NCBI GenBank assembly: GCA_026724425.1
Contig: JAIUCV010000118.1
Coordinates: forward strand, 620,001-684,000
Source: Erythrophleum ivorense
Taxonomy: Eukaryota > Streptophyta > Magnoliopsida > Fabales > Fabaceae
Length of the DNA stretch: 64,000 nt
Reading direction: 5' to 3'
How positions within the stretch are numbered: position 1 is the stretch's first letter; every line of letters begins with the position of its first letter. The translations under genes and the position numbers were made by a program. The notes under the pieces were generated by a model, which worked only from the letters and a program-made list of their open reading frames with translations, searched no databases and was not told where the DNA came from. Below, in pieces: positions 24,727 to 37,019 of the stretch.

Positions 24727-25560
24727 AATTACAAAAACTTATCTTTACCTTTTATAATATAAAGCTAAGAATGGGAAAAAATAAGAGACATAGTTAAGGA
24801 GAGATAGAAAATAGTTTCAATCTAATTAATCTTGATTAACATTCTAAGAAGATGATCCCTTGTCTCCATGGATTGAGGGAAAAGGCCCATTATTGGATAT
24901 ACTTCAAAATTTAGAATGGCTCCTTAGAATGGATACCAATGAAGATGAAGATGATTCAAGTTCCCATGAATGTGATAGTCAGGGTAATGATGGTGGTTTA
25001 AATTCACCAAGCAACAATGGTGATAGTGGTGGTAGTGCAGCCAAAAGTAATCATGACATAGATGAAGATAGGGAACAAGATCTATATCAAGACATTTCAT
25101 ATAATATGCATGATTAAGGCTTTATTGTTGATCTAAAATCTTTTTAGGATAAAGGCTCTAGTGATAGTAAAAAAGGTGATTCTCAATCTATAAGAAGTAG
25201 AAGGCAACAAAATAGTCTACTAGAAGATAATTCTTCCTATAATTTTTTACAAAGGTTCAATGACTTTGGCATTAGTGACTCATCTCAAAGTAATCAAAGT
25301 TACTATTCATCATTTTATCAATAACCTTTTTATATGTCACATGATCACTATCCAATAACTTAAGCCCCACCATATTATCAACCTTCAATAAATTGTCAAG
25401 AGCATTATTATCACAAAGTACCAAATTTTCCTTATTAGTAAATGGAGAACATCGGTGAAGAATTTTTTTTATAATGTTTTTAGACAAGGAGCAAGACAAG
25501 GTGATAATGAAAATGAAAGTGAAGACTACAATCCTCCATAACATTCTATAATATAGTGAA
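24727..25560 (+). pseudogene. C-terminal end of the hAT transposase
   Basis: After the solo LTR the dimerisation region resumes with KITKTYLYLL, followed by stops. The open frame 24860-25117 starts SPWIEGKGPLLD and becomes an acidic and Ser/Gly/Asn-rich tail (MDTNEDEDDSSSH), as in the C-termini of DUF659-type plant hAT transposases. From 25137 onwards the frame continues with a Ser/Gln-rich part and a Tyr/Pro-rich tail (SQSNQSYYSSFYQ, then a stop, then PFYMSHDHYP), broken by TAA and TAG where Gln would fit. Together with 19621-21880 it forms one gene split by the LTR. Downstream to 25872 lies only the AT-rich 3-prime end of the transposon. Confidence 0.6.
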
Positions 25561-25872
25561 TCTAATTCTTTCTTTATGATAAGTATGTAAACATACTTTT
25601 ATATTATCTGACTTTTCCTTTTAATTTTCAAGTAGCATTGATATGCTTGTACAAAATAAGGATTTATTTAATTAATATTGATATTAGACATGATATATGA
25701 TATGTATTTAAGAGTTATAATGATTATATATATTTTTAAAATAATTTGTGCAACTTCAAAAAAATCACAGCCATAACTACTATAACTTGTATTATAACAC
25801 CCACAATGCTTGCAACTACAGTAACCATAACATAGCTACAACAATAATCGTAACCGTAATATAAAACTTTAG

Positions 25873-25970
25873 TTGTATACAAAGGAAATTGTGAGGCTGC
25901 ATGGTGTATCTAGAAGCATAGTTTCAGATAGGGATCCTAAATTTACCTCAAATTTATGGATCTTAAAAAG
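25873..25970 (+). pseudogene. Integrase continuation after the hAT insertion
   Basis: The frame resumes with EIVRLHGVSRSIVSDRDPKF and TSNLW, the part of a gypsy integrase core that carries the second catalytic Asp (in SDRDP). It then runs directly into AAAAAG and the start of the 3-prime LTR, so the rest of the core with the catalytic Glu, the C-terminal domain and any chromodomain are deleted. The first catalytic Asp is 8 kb upstream on the other side of the transposon. Confidence 0.85.
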
Positions 25971-27082
25971 TTTTAAGGAAATAAAAAGCCTAAATTTTAA
26001 TATGGAAATGACAATTTTTGAAAAGGATACAAAATAAGTTCAAATAAAAAGGTCAAAAAGAAGGGACATAAATGAAAATTTTAAAAATTGTTCTAAAATA
26101 TCTTCCTTTCTCCATATTACGTACACCAACCATTACTCCTCTTTAGAACTAACATAACTAAGCCTGAACCAAAAATAAAAAGATGTGAGAAAGATGAGGA
26201 AAGAGAAAGGAAGAAAGAGCCAAATAGGTAAATAAACTTGCACAATTGTATGATTTATTGTTCAAAAACTCTATTCTCCCCTTCAAACTCTTTTTTTAAT
26301 GGTGGTTTTAGTTTCTTAAAATGGTGACTTTAATGGCTAACTACTTGGGAGAAAGAGTAGATTTGGAGCAACCAATTGTAACATAAGAATTACCACTCAA
26401 CAAGCTTCCAAATAAGGTATGATATGAGCTAATATTTTGCTATTTCATGAGTCATCTTCTTCCTCTATGTCTTGGCATAAAGAGAGAGGGAGAGGAGTAA
26501 GCTTTTATTTGATGAAAACATGATAGAAATAAGGTTTTAAGAGAGAAGAGAGTAAGATTATGCAAAGAAAACATCTAAGAAAGCCAAATAGAACAAGTTA
26601 GGTCACCTAAGGTTCTAAATGAGCTATGGAAGATGTAAAACTTTAGGAAGATGTTTTGAACTTTTTAAGGCTATACTTGAACTAGAAATGAGTCATGGAT
26701 ATTCCATATCCTCCAAATTTCCCATGAAAATGGCAAAAGTCCCATGGAGGGCAATCATCTGCATATCTCATCCATGAAAGGGAAAGAGCACCTAGGCAAG
26801 TGTTTCATGAATTTTAAGGTTATTAGTGGTCTAAGTATGAGCTACGATCACTAATGGAACCATAGAAATGAATTTAAGAGCCCTATTTTGATAAGTGAAA
26901 GTTTAGGGTTTAAAAGGGCCTAAGTTAGTAACTTGATATTAGATATGTTAAAGCTTACATTTGATGGCCCTAATGAGTTGCATCTGTAACAACCCAGAAA
27001 AAGAAAAGAGAAAAGAAAATAGAAAAGAAAAAGGAAAGAGAAAGTTGGAAAATTTTCGAAGAGCTGAGAATTTTCTAAGTCT

Positions 27083-27385
27083 TCTCGCCATAGCGAGAAA
27101 TGGAATCGCCATAGCGAGAATGCCCCTTCGCCGTAGCGAATATGCTCCTAGCTATAGCGAGTGCGGCATTCCATATAGAAACCAGGGAGTTGCTCGCCGT
27201 AGCAACGCCATAGCGAAGACAGAGGTCTGGAACAGACACGATCTCGCCATAGCGACGCCATAGCAAAGGTCTAGAATAGACACGAGCTCGCTGTAGCGAC
27301 GCCATAGCGAAGGCAGAGGTCTGGAACAGACACGAGCTCGCCGTAGCGAGGGTAATGACTCGCTACAGCGAGAGCGGTCCAGAAA
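27083..27385 (+). repeat. CpG-rich near-palindromic block in LTR e3
   Basis: CTCGCCATAGCGAG, TCGCCGTAGCGA, CGCTGTAGCG and similar boxes occur about fifteen times, many of them perfect or near inverted repeats of CTCGC around a 4-base centre. The best perfect arms are CTCGC and GCGAG. Confidence 0.75.
27205..27348 (+). repeat. Three-unit minisatellite in LTR e3
   Basis: Units of 50, 44 and 50 bp start at 27205, 27255 and 27299, each beginning ACGCCATAGC and containing GGTCTGGAACAGACACGA or a close variant. The middle unit lacks 6 bases. It is an amplification within the CpG-rich block. Confidence 0.8.
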
Positions 27386-28465
27386 AGCGAGAAAAAGAGA
27401 GTTTGACTTTTTAAAAGCTTCCAAATCTCTTCTTTCTTCTTCTAACCGACTCAAACTCGTCTTAGGAGAGAGAAAAGGGCGGAGGAGAGAGAGAGAAGCT
27501 GAAGAGAAGAAGAAAGCACAAGAAAGGTATGAATTCTCATGGCTTCCTCTTAGTATGTTGCCTTTCTCCCCTTTTCCCCTTTTTCCTACGGTTTAGATAG
27601 CAAAAATGGTTAGGTCTTGAGTCTAGTTCAGAGGAGAGAGAGTGGGAAACCATTCTTGAGAGAGATTAGAAGTATATAGTCTTCTCTTTCTTGCTTCCCC
27701 TTTTTAAGAGCTTAAGAGTTGAGAAAAGAGAGAGGGTAACTAATGGACTCTAGTGAGAGGAAGAAACCTAGGTTGAGAAGCTCAGTAGAGTTGATTAGAA
27801 GTAATCCCTAGCTTAAGAAGCAAGTATTAAGGAATTAATTCCATGCTTTTGTGTGGTTAGGCTCAAAAGGAAGCTCTCCCATCTAGAAGTGGTAGTGAAA
27901 TCCACAAGGGAGGAGACAATTGAAAGAGCAAGTAGTGACTAGCTAACAAGGTAGTTCTCTCCACTTTCTCTCATGCATAATTGTGTGTTTACATTGTCTT
28001 GCTTGTGTGTATGAATGATATGAGCTATGAGAAGTGTGTTAGCATGATGATGTGTTATGATTTATATGATTGTTTTGGTTTGCTTGAGGAAATGGAAAAG
28101 CCAATAACCCTATAGCCAAGGTGAGGATGAGCCAAGCCCTTAAGTGGTTGAGACAAGAGTAAAAGGTCTCCCAAAGTGAAGTTGACTCCCAAAGAGTAAG
28201 GGTTGAGTCTAAGGACCTCTAAAGAGTGGGTAAGGCAAATCCAAAAGCCACAAGGGAATGGGTGAGGCTAATCCATGTACTTAGCAAGCTCCTAGATGTT
28301 ATACACGGCCTACTCACATGTTGAGAATGTTCTCCCTTTATGCATGGCCAAATTATATGTTTTACATGTTTTCATCATGGTTTTTTTATGCTAACATGCC
28401 ATACATGCATAATGAGACTTGTTGCATGCGATATATGTATGATTGAATGAGAGTTGAACTACTGG

Positions 28466-28478
28466 GATTCTCCGAATC
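28466..28478 (+). other. Conserved LTR hairpin (copy in e3)
   Basis: GATTC and GAATC pair around TCC within CTGGGATTCTCCGAATCTCA. The loop differs from the e1 copy while the stem is kept. Confidence 0.5.
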
Positions 28479-31075
28479 TCACCCTCCCTCTCCACCATCC
28501 AAACCTGCTAGGTGGCCCAAGTGAGACTAGAGATGGGAACCATCACCAAGCATGAGGCTAGGGAGACTAAGAAAGATTTGTAAAAGAGCTTCTTGTAAAT
28601 GTATTGTAATGAGGCATGAGATGTAAATGATGTATATGATATAGCATTCATAAATGTTGTAAGACAATGTATGTAAGATGATGTATATATGAGAATGCAA
28701 CTCATTTTGAGTGAGCAAGTAAGTCATGAATGATGAATGTATGAGGATGAAATCCATGATGAATGAGAAAGTAAATTTTGATATGAAATGCTCAAAGTAG
28801 TGTAGACTATATGGGTGCATAAGTGGGCATGGGATAGTGAGTTTTTCCAATCTAAGTTACTAGACAATTGAGACATGATTGATGGCCCCTAGAGATGCTT
28901 TCTCATGTGCTCAAAGAGTCATAGAAGTAGAAAAACCAAGATTGGACCCTATGAGCCCCACTTTTGGCCAAGAAATGGCCTTCTTGTACATGATGTCATA
29001 GATTAGCCATATGACCTCCTCTTGTTATGAGATTTTACATGTGACTAGATTATGTTTAGAGCTTTTTGGGAAGATAGAGTTCATGTCATTTAGAGGTCTA
29101 TAACGTTTTCTATGATTTTTCAAAGTTGACATCAGAAATTCGGAATTTGGAAATCACTGTTCATTTGGTCAGTTTGAGAATCGTGTCATCCGAGGAGCAA
29201 ACGTAGTCCAATGGCTACGAAATTTTATACACAGAAACTAGATGGTCACAGTGACTTGTAGGAACTGGAAGCACCTCATTTAGAGGTCTAGAGAGGAAGT
29301 TATGCAATTTCGAAGTTCCTGCCCAGAATCAGACACCCAACCAGACCCGAAGTACTGTTTCATTGGTTTCTGAGAAATTGGCTTGGTGAACTGATCTGGA
29401 GATATTTTTATCCTCTATCTAACATCCACATCTTTCCATAGAGATATAGTTTATGAGCATTGGATTTTTGTGGAATTAGTTAGACATTTTCAAAGCCATA
29501 TCAGTAAACTGTGACAGCAAAGAAGCCCCCTCTGACCAGTGAACGATTTTGATGTCAAACGCAGAGTATGTGAGATAATGAGACTTCTACTTATTTTTAG
29601 CATGAAGTAGATGTCTCAAGATTTCTAGAATGACCCAGATTATGCAGTTACGATTTTTCTACATTTAGTTACGGATTTTCAAACTTAGCCCAGAAATGAA
29701 GCAAAATCTGCCAAGAACGAAAATGCATGTCTCCAATCCCTTTTTGCTTTCCATGAGTTTAAAGCATATTGTGGGGATTGAAATAAGTCTCAATAGTGTA
29801 ATTGAGCATGGGGAAGCATAGAGAGAGCTCAACCGGTCCATAATACTTCTAAGTGGATCTCTACCCACACATAGTGCCATAGAGAAAGAAGCATAAGGTA
29901 GAGTTAATTATCTCCCTTGTGAGTTCCGCACGTGCATATGAGTAAGAGGGCATCTTGGGTATGAGCTAGAGGTTAAGGTGTTACAGCATTTGAGTTATGT
30001 TGCTCATGCAAAGTGAGAGTTTGAAACCTAGGAGTTGAATTATGAGAGTTTCCTCTTAAGGCACTTAAAGTAACTTAAATTCGCACTTCGAGTCTTGGTA
30101 GGCCTATATAGTAATGAGATGAGTTAGAATGAATTTTAATAAGTTGTATTATGAAACAAAATAGCAGTAAAATGTGATGTATACAATAATGATATGTAAT
30201 AGCACTTTATATACAAGCTTGTGACTTGAAATATGTGCTACTTTAATTTGGAAATATGGAAATGGAACATGGTTTGATGAATGAGAAACCAATGGTCCTA
30301 TGTGCTTACTTAGATGTGAGATAGTGTTTTCAATAGCTAGCTGTATTTCATGTATTGGCTCCCATAAAAATGAAGTATAAATAGATTGAATTTTTCTCAA
30401 AGAAAGATTGCATTTTAGAGCTCAATTGGACTACTTTGGAATCAAAATTTGATCTAGATAAGCCACAAAATGTAACATTACTCTTAACAGTACAAATGAC
30501 CTAGTTTGGGGCTGATATTTAGTAGGCAATTAAGAGACATATAAAGTTTTCCAACAAGCTAAAGTTCTTTTTTTTTAAGCTCTATGAAATATTTGGTGAA
30601 TTTTGAAAGTTGACTCCAAAAAGTTGTCACAAACTAGTTACTATTCATACTATCATACTCTTGGTTTTCATGACTCTTAAGGGGTCAAATGGATTTATTT
30701 TAATTTGAAATTCTTACATCATAAATTTTAGATTATAAGATTTTTGTAAACACTTAATTTTTGTGAATTGAAATTGTATAATCAAAGTTATAAATTTTTT
30801 AAGTTATGACCTTATAATAGAAAAATGGTCAATTTTGGTTATGTTGGCTCCATTATGCAAATAACTCTTATATCATGATCATGTGGGTCAAAACAAATGT
30901 GTGTGTGGAAATTATGAATTAAAAAGGGAAGAGATTCTAGTTTTGGCTCTCATGAGTTCATTTGGGGGTGTTGTATGGGTAAAAACTATAGCTAAAAGTA
31001 TAGTTGCAGCTATTTGTATGGCAATTGACAATAATTGATATGAAAATAACTAGTAAAGTAAGTTGTGACATTAAC

Positions 31076-33335
31076 TTTTCTAATATTTTCTTTAGGAAAT
31101 GAAGCAAAGCCCTTAAGATAAAGAAAACACACTACTTTTCTTTCCTTTATAAATTGAAGTTTTCCTTTTTTGCACAATCACAAGGCTCCCATGCAAGAAA
31201 AAATGGAGAAAACAAGAGATAAAAGAAAGAGAGAATTACTAAGAGAAGAGAAAAGAAGAAAGTTGTAGTAAAGGAGAAGCTTGAAGGAATGAACCTGCAA
31301 AGGAGAAGAAGTTCAAGTAGAGATTTCAAGTAAGACATCCCCTTGTCTTATTGGAGGAATTGCAAGTTGTGCTTTTCTATCATCTTCCCTCTCTTTTCTT
31401 CATCATCAAATAGTTGGCTAAGGTAAAAATTGTGGAAGGAATAACCTTCATGGAATTAGGGATTTTAGTATATTTAACATGCCTTTGATAACTGCATGTT
31501 GCTTAATCATATTGGATAAGTTTTACTTTTCCATTTTCATCTTTTTTTATGAACCCTTTGATGTTGAAACTATGGAAATTGGGATGTTGCATCTTTGGGA
31601 AGCATTTAGGATGACTTAACGTTTGAATTTTAAGATAGAAGTTTTATGTTTTTGTTGCTTGAGGGAGTGTTTAGTTGTATATGATGCTTTAGGTGAAAGA
31701 AAAACTTGAAACTTGATGGATTACAATGCAAATCATAGAATAAGGGTTTGGTAGAGCAAGGACCATGCATAGAGCCCAATTTTGCATACTCAGGCCCTGT
31801 GCTACCACATGGCCTGGCACCAGAGGGTGTGCACAACCTTCCTATGCAAAAATATGAACAAGTCATGCATTTCTTAGCTATATACTTGTATTTTTAATGT
31901 TTAGAGTTGCCTAATCCAAACCTATACTTGCTATTAGGCCATGTGGACTCTTAGAAAATGAAATTAGTGAATTATAAGTTGTTCATTAAGTAGAATCAAT
32001 GTATGTTTCTATGATATTTGTATGAGAATGATGATTTGCTCTTATAAACTTTCCTAAAACCCCACAAACCTTAATTTAGATAATGTTGTTATTGATTCCT
32101 TGAGCAAGGATGTTCCCTTAAACCCCATGCATAGATGTTTACACCATGAACTTGCTTATATATGAATGATTGTAACAAATGAAGTATCTTGGAAACGTAA
32201 TATTGTAGATTATTAAGACATTTAAGGCTACTAAAAAAATGTTAATAGAAAGTGTGTTACATTGGAATTTATTTAACCAAATTATTGGTGATTGTTGTAA
32301 ATTGTTTGAGATATTATGTTTATAATTCACTAATACTATTTGATTTATCAATATTGTTTACAGCTCTTAAGATTGTGTTCACATATGGTAATTGCTTCAT
32401 GGATTATTGTATTAGGCAATGATAATAAAAGATATTGAACTCCTTATGTTAGTATGATATAAAGGGTTAAAGTCCTTTACTTTCAATACTGAGCCTTACA
32501 TAATGGTCATAAGGGTTAGAGTTTTTCATAGGTTAAAATTCCACAAAAAACATAACCTTTGATTGTTTATATATGGATTCACACTATGGGACACTCGAGT
32601 TTGTAATCATGATATGTATAGCTTTGAATATTGATTATATTAACATATTTTGTGACATGCAGTAAGGAAAGTAGTTTTCCATTCTGAAAGATGCTGAAAA
32701 CTTAAAGTTTCACATTAGATAATATGAGATATCCAATATGATTCCTTTAAATTTACAAACCTAGGTCTGTATCCAATAGTATAGGATACCTAATACAATA
32801 CCTATGGAACTTTTCTTCTTTTAACTAGCATTTTTAAGATATGATTAACTACCATTCCTTAAAGCAATTGCTTAATGTCGTTACGTGGGAGTTATTGACT
32901 TATGCAGGATACTATTTTGTATTTATGCCTACTAAGTAAGTTACTTTATTAAATGTATGTGCTATTAATGCAAAACATGTATGTAGTTATGTTGAAAAGG
33001 TTATTATGTTATTTATACATGATTGTAATGCATTATTTGGATATCGTTATTTTCTAATTATTCTTCAAATAGACAAGGGATAAAATAAAAAACTTCTTCT
33101 ACATACATAACAACTGACCATAACTTGTTTTTAAAAATTTTATTATGTCTTATTGAGAACTTATCAAATTCTCACTTTATGGGTAATGTGTTTAGATTAG
33201 GTAAAGATCATGCCGATGATATGATACGTAGTTGAGATAGAATGGATGTACATAGAAATCCTAAAAGTGGGGCAAGTTTAGGTTATCATCAGCATAAAGA
33301 CATCAATGGTTAATAAGGAAGGCCAATAGATATTG
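31076..33335 (+). repeat. Middle part of LTR epsilon-1, no gene
   Basis: Starts directly after the TTAAC duplication of element G. CTTTCCTTTATAAATTGAAG near 31140 corresponds to CTTTCCTTTTTTATATAAAG in the 61316 copy (60490-60510, reversed), and TTCTCACTTTATGGGTAATG near 33170 has its match near 56000. Open frames in this stretch are short and not conserved. Confidence 0.55.
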
Positions 33336-36180
33336 TGTCATACCATAATGAATTGGCACTTATTTTGCATCATAATAAGCTTACAACATTGATTTTCTTG
33401 TTTCTAACACTTTTAGCAGTAGAATAAATCAACATTAAAGGGCCAAATTTTCTATTTGAGCATAAACATATGAATTTTGCATATAGATGTCAAAATTCAT
33501 CCTTAATATATTTGCTCAACCAGAAAAATTACAAAAGGAGCAAGAAATTCGGGTTCCAAGTCATACACATCAAACTACCACAATTCCATAATTTCACATA
33601 AATATATATTTCAGCTACTAACTTCAAATATTTATATCTTGATCTAGGAAACTCCATTTTGTGCAAATTAAGACTCTTTGAAAAGCTCATGACATGAACT
33701 ACATGTTGTAAAAATTTCAGGTCAAAACAAATTTGTTTAGGTGATGAAAATCTAATGGAATAGTAACCATATCAGAATTTCAAGCATAACCAGGCCTGAA
33801 ATTTTGAGCATGCATATCTTTGGTTATAAACCTCCAATTTAGATGATCTTAATGGCTATGGAAATTTTATAATGCCAACTATATGCCTATAAAATTCATG
33901 AGTATTGAAGTCCATTTGCCTCATCAAGCACATAAAAAACTAACTATATGAATAGTACCCAGGCAATTTTGCATTTTTTAGCTAATTTTAAAAAATTATA
34001 ATAAATTCTACATAACTCCAAAAATTATGTTCTTTGAATTTATGAAAAACTCTAAATGAGATCTAAATGTTTCCAAATTTCATCCAAAAACTCATTTATT
34101 TGGTTAGATTTTAGTTTAGGAGTAGAAAGTGGCTCAAAATGGCATAAGTATTAGTTCAAATAGTTCAAAATAACCTCTTACAAGTCTTGTAACCATTTGA
34201 GCACATTCCAAACATGAAATATAGTATGTAAGACCATCTCATCAGGTCCTAAATATCATGTAATTCAAAATCACTCATCCACTTACATTTATACTCACAG
34301 TTTCCATAGCATACACATGATCAATTGTACATTCTTGCACATATACATCCAAAAATAGTATTTACATCATAATCTCATACTTTTACATATGTGAGAATGT
34401 TTACATTACAAAGATAACATGTACAACCTCTCATTGACAATATATTACATAAAAACCAAAACTATTGTCAAAGTAGTATAATTCATGGTTGTTGGCTCCC
34501 ATCCTTAACTTTTTGAAAGTTCTCTAAACATGGTTAAAAATAATATGGGGGAGAGTGAGATTCTATAAATCCCAATAGTTTATTCACCCTTTAAGCACAC
34601 TTAGAAAGCATGTTATCATGTCAAAGAAAGCAAGCATGTATGACAAGTATCCAAATATTAAACATAAACATATTTATAAAATCATATAAATCCATCATGG
34701 TAAAAAAAATAAACTCTAGAGACTTTTGATCTAACCTCACCCAATTATTTAGAATTTTTGGATTAGCCTCAACTATTTTAGGAACTTTTTACGTAACCTC
34801 ACTCATTCCTTGAGACCTTTGGTGTAACACCCCAGAATTTATTAATGAGGATTATGGTGAATTAAGGAATTAATACAGGGATTTGGAAAAAAAATAAGGA
34901 AAATAAGGTTTCTAAAGAAATGAATTTATTTTAGACATTTCGAGCCAATAATCATGTCTAGTTATTGTTAGGTGGGTATATATTATTTATGGTTATAGGT
35001 TTAATTAAAGAATTAACTAAGGGGAGTTAGACATTTAATTTGGGCCCTATGATCAATGTATTTTTGCCATGAGCCAAGTAAGAAAGCCCATTTCTAGTTG
35101 GTAAGAAGGTCCAATCTCATTTCTTGAGAGCCCAACTCTCATTTCATCAACTTATGGCCCAATAAGCACATATCTAAACCTAAGTAGATTTTAGGCTTTA
35201 GGGTTGGCCCAAACCCATCTAAAACCCTAACTTACTCAACCCCTTACCCTTTATTCTATAGACCAACTCAATCTTAGGCAAGGGAGAACTCCATTTTCGC
35301 ATAGGAAGAGAGGAGGCTAGGGTTTTTTGCATTCCTCCACCATTTCTCACTTCTAGAGGAAGATTTGGCCAAGGTAATCTATATAAAACATGTCCCTCTC
35401 ATTCTCCTCTTTATTTTGGTCTAATTGGTTTATCATTTTGAGAATCTTTCATCTCTTCTTAGGATGGAATATGGTTCTTGGATGATTGTTGCAAGATTTT
35501 CGGAGTTTGAGGTTAGAAGGATGATTAGGTAAGCATTTCCCTTTCATTTTGTGTATTACTTTACTAGAAAATGCCCCTAAGGATTGATTATTATAATGGG
35601 TTCTGCTATTATGCGAAATTACAAGGAGATAATGGTGAAAAACTGAATTTTCTAGGTCCAGATTTGGGAATATCTCATGGTGTGTTCTTGGTAGTTGAGA
35701 CTCAACTTAGTCCATTTAACCTTTTAGATGTATGGGTAAGTGATTTCTCTCATTTTATGAGATGTATGTACTAAATTCTTATCATTTGGACTAACTTTTG
35801 GTGCATGGCTTTTACATGTGCAAAAATGGAGATGTTAGGAGTGACTTATTGTGAGTTCTTGTTGTTGTGACCTTGAATTGGTGCAGTAGACCCTTAGGAA
35901 GCTTGGGTAAAAAGTTCTTAATGTACTCTTGTTAAGATTAATCTATGGATAAGGAAATTTCTTACTAATGGTAGTTGAATAATGATGATTATGCTTATGT
36001 TAGGCCCGGTGTGCTTTGAATCATGATGGTAACTAGAGGATGAGTAATTGGCTTTATTGAGGTAACCGGGGTTATTTTCCTAATTCCATGTATATGCTCA
36101 TGTTAATCTAATATTTGTTACACATGCTTGATTTTAAAATGCTAAATGATTGGTTGACTACTTAAATTGTTATTATGATT

Positions 36181-36340
36181 AGACCTTGTGAGTCCATGGT
36201 GGAGCTGTGGTGTGGCTGCCACCCGTGTATGTGCTTCGATCGAGCACCGGATTATGATCAAACCCTAGATGTACTGAGCCCTGGTTGTGCTCATTATGGA
36301 GTAGGTACTATAGACAGACCTCTCCTAGTGTTATTGGACA
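36181..36340 (+). repeat. Conserved 150-bp block of gamma LTRs
   Basis: GTGAGTCCATGGTGGAG, GTGGCTGCCAC, GATCGAGCACCGG, CACTGAGCC-like, GGTTGTGCTCATTA and GACCTCTCCT-like segments occur in the same order at 58831-58995 and, reversed, at 23478-23630 and, split, before 44489 and after 47660. Differences are mainly C/T and G/A. Overlapping open frame 36175-36378 is not kept in the other copies. Confidence 0.75.
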
Positions 36341-37019
36341 TTAACATGTTATGTATGATTGCTGGTATGGGACAGTAATCATTAGTAGTTCAACTAGTTC
36401 ATTTGCAAATTGAATTAATGACATGAAATTCCATTGGATTGGTTAACTTGTACATATATATGGAAATTGCCTTTTGTTACTGAGATTGTATATCTCATCT
36501 CATTGTGGGCTGACATTTTCAGGGACTGGACCTCTTAGTGGCAAGGAGAAAATTAATAGGAACTTATTAAATGGTTTGGTAACACATAGGTTTGGGAGCC
36601 TTGTCAGATTGTACTATAACTAGATTACTAGTTTTATATTGTTGCTGCATTGCATCATGAATTGCCAAGTATAGGGACTGTATATGTAATTTAATTATCA
36701 TGAAATTGAATATTATGGCTGTAATTGGCTAACAATGGATAAGTGACTTGATATTGTATGAACATTAAGCATTGGCCCTATGCACCTTGTGGCCAAAATG
36801 CATTTGCTGTCACTAAATTATGGTTTTTATTGATATGTGATAGCTTGGCGAAGAGAAATCAATACTTAAATCTTAAAATGGATAAGGATATATTGGCTAG
36901 GTAAATCAAGTAGATAAATACCATTATAGTTTCACAAATTAAGGGAGAGTGAACCTAGAGTGTCCTTAGAAAGAGAATTGGAGAGCATTAGGATGAATTT
37001 GGGAGGTGCAGTTGCATCA

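Larger units (their letters stand above)
17839..25872 (+). mobile_element. hAT transposon inserted in the integrase of G
   Basis: TTGTATAT precedes and TTGTATAC follows the element (17831-17838 and 25873-25880): an 8-bp duplication with one C/T difference, the size used by hAT transposases. Joining the flanks restores the integrase reading across LYTKEIVRLHG. Ends are AGTATTTCAAATTG and, reversed, CTAAAGTTTTATATT; they are only weakly alike, so terminal repeats are decayed. Subterminal regions on both sides contain copies of TGTRGCTA-like and TTGTGGC motifs (17850-18000 and 25740-25860, reversed). Inside are a decayed DUF659-type transposase and a nested gamma solo LTR. Net length without that LTR is about 5.2 kb. 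Confidence 0.8.
26985..29985 (+). mobile_element. Solo LTR e3 (beta family)
   Basis: TGTAACAACCC at the start and AAGGTGTTACA at the end, 3.0 kb. The flanks are GCATC (26980-26984) and GCATT (29986-29990), a 5-bp duplication with one C/T change. A long purine run (26995-27052) is followed by the CpG-rich block, the 30-bp array (28125-28285) and the hairpin (28466-28478). It is most like e4 at 48531-51278. The overlapping open frames at 26961-27454 read through the CpG-rich repeats on both strands and are not genes. Confidence 0.85.
2683..31070 (+). mobile_element. Ty3/gypsy element G with nested insertions
   Basis: The element has, in order: 5-prime LTR, tRNA-Met-type primer-binding site, gag with two zinc knuckles, protease, reverse transcriptase, RNase H and integrase, then a 3-prime LTR. 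TTAAC lies on both sides (2678-2682 and 31071-31075). Gene order (integrase last), the CX2CX3HX4C plus CCHC knuckle pair and the long LTRs point to a chromovirus of the Tekay/Del kind, as inference; the chromodomain region is missing, because integrase runs straight into the 3-prime LTR at 25971. Two solo LTRs, a hAT transposon and a further solo LTR are inserted in it. Many stops and frameshifts make it inactive. One oddity is that the LTR begins TTTTAAG rather than TG in both copies. Confidence 0.8.
25971..31070 (+). repeat. 3-prime LTR of element G (one nested solo LTR)
   Basis: It begins TTTTAAGGAAATAAAAAGCC, matching 2683 onwards, and ends AGTTGTGACA, matching the end of the 5-prime LTR at 14037. 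Solo LTR 26985-29985 is inserted. Near 30148 it lacks about 640 bp present in the 5-prime LTR (8994-9461 plus 12937-13120); both sides of the missing piece end in AGTTG, which suggests deletion between short repeats. Confidence 0.75.

Noticed and set aside
26961..27454. Three open frames of 76-100 codons
   Set aside because: Produced by the near-palindromic CpG boxes and the three-unit minisatellite, which lack stops on both strands.
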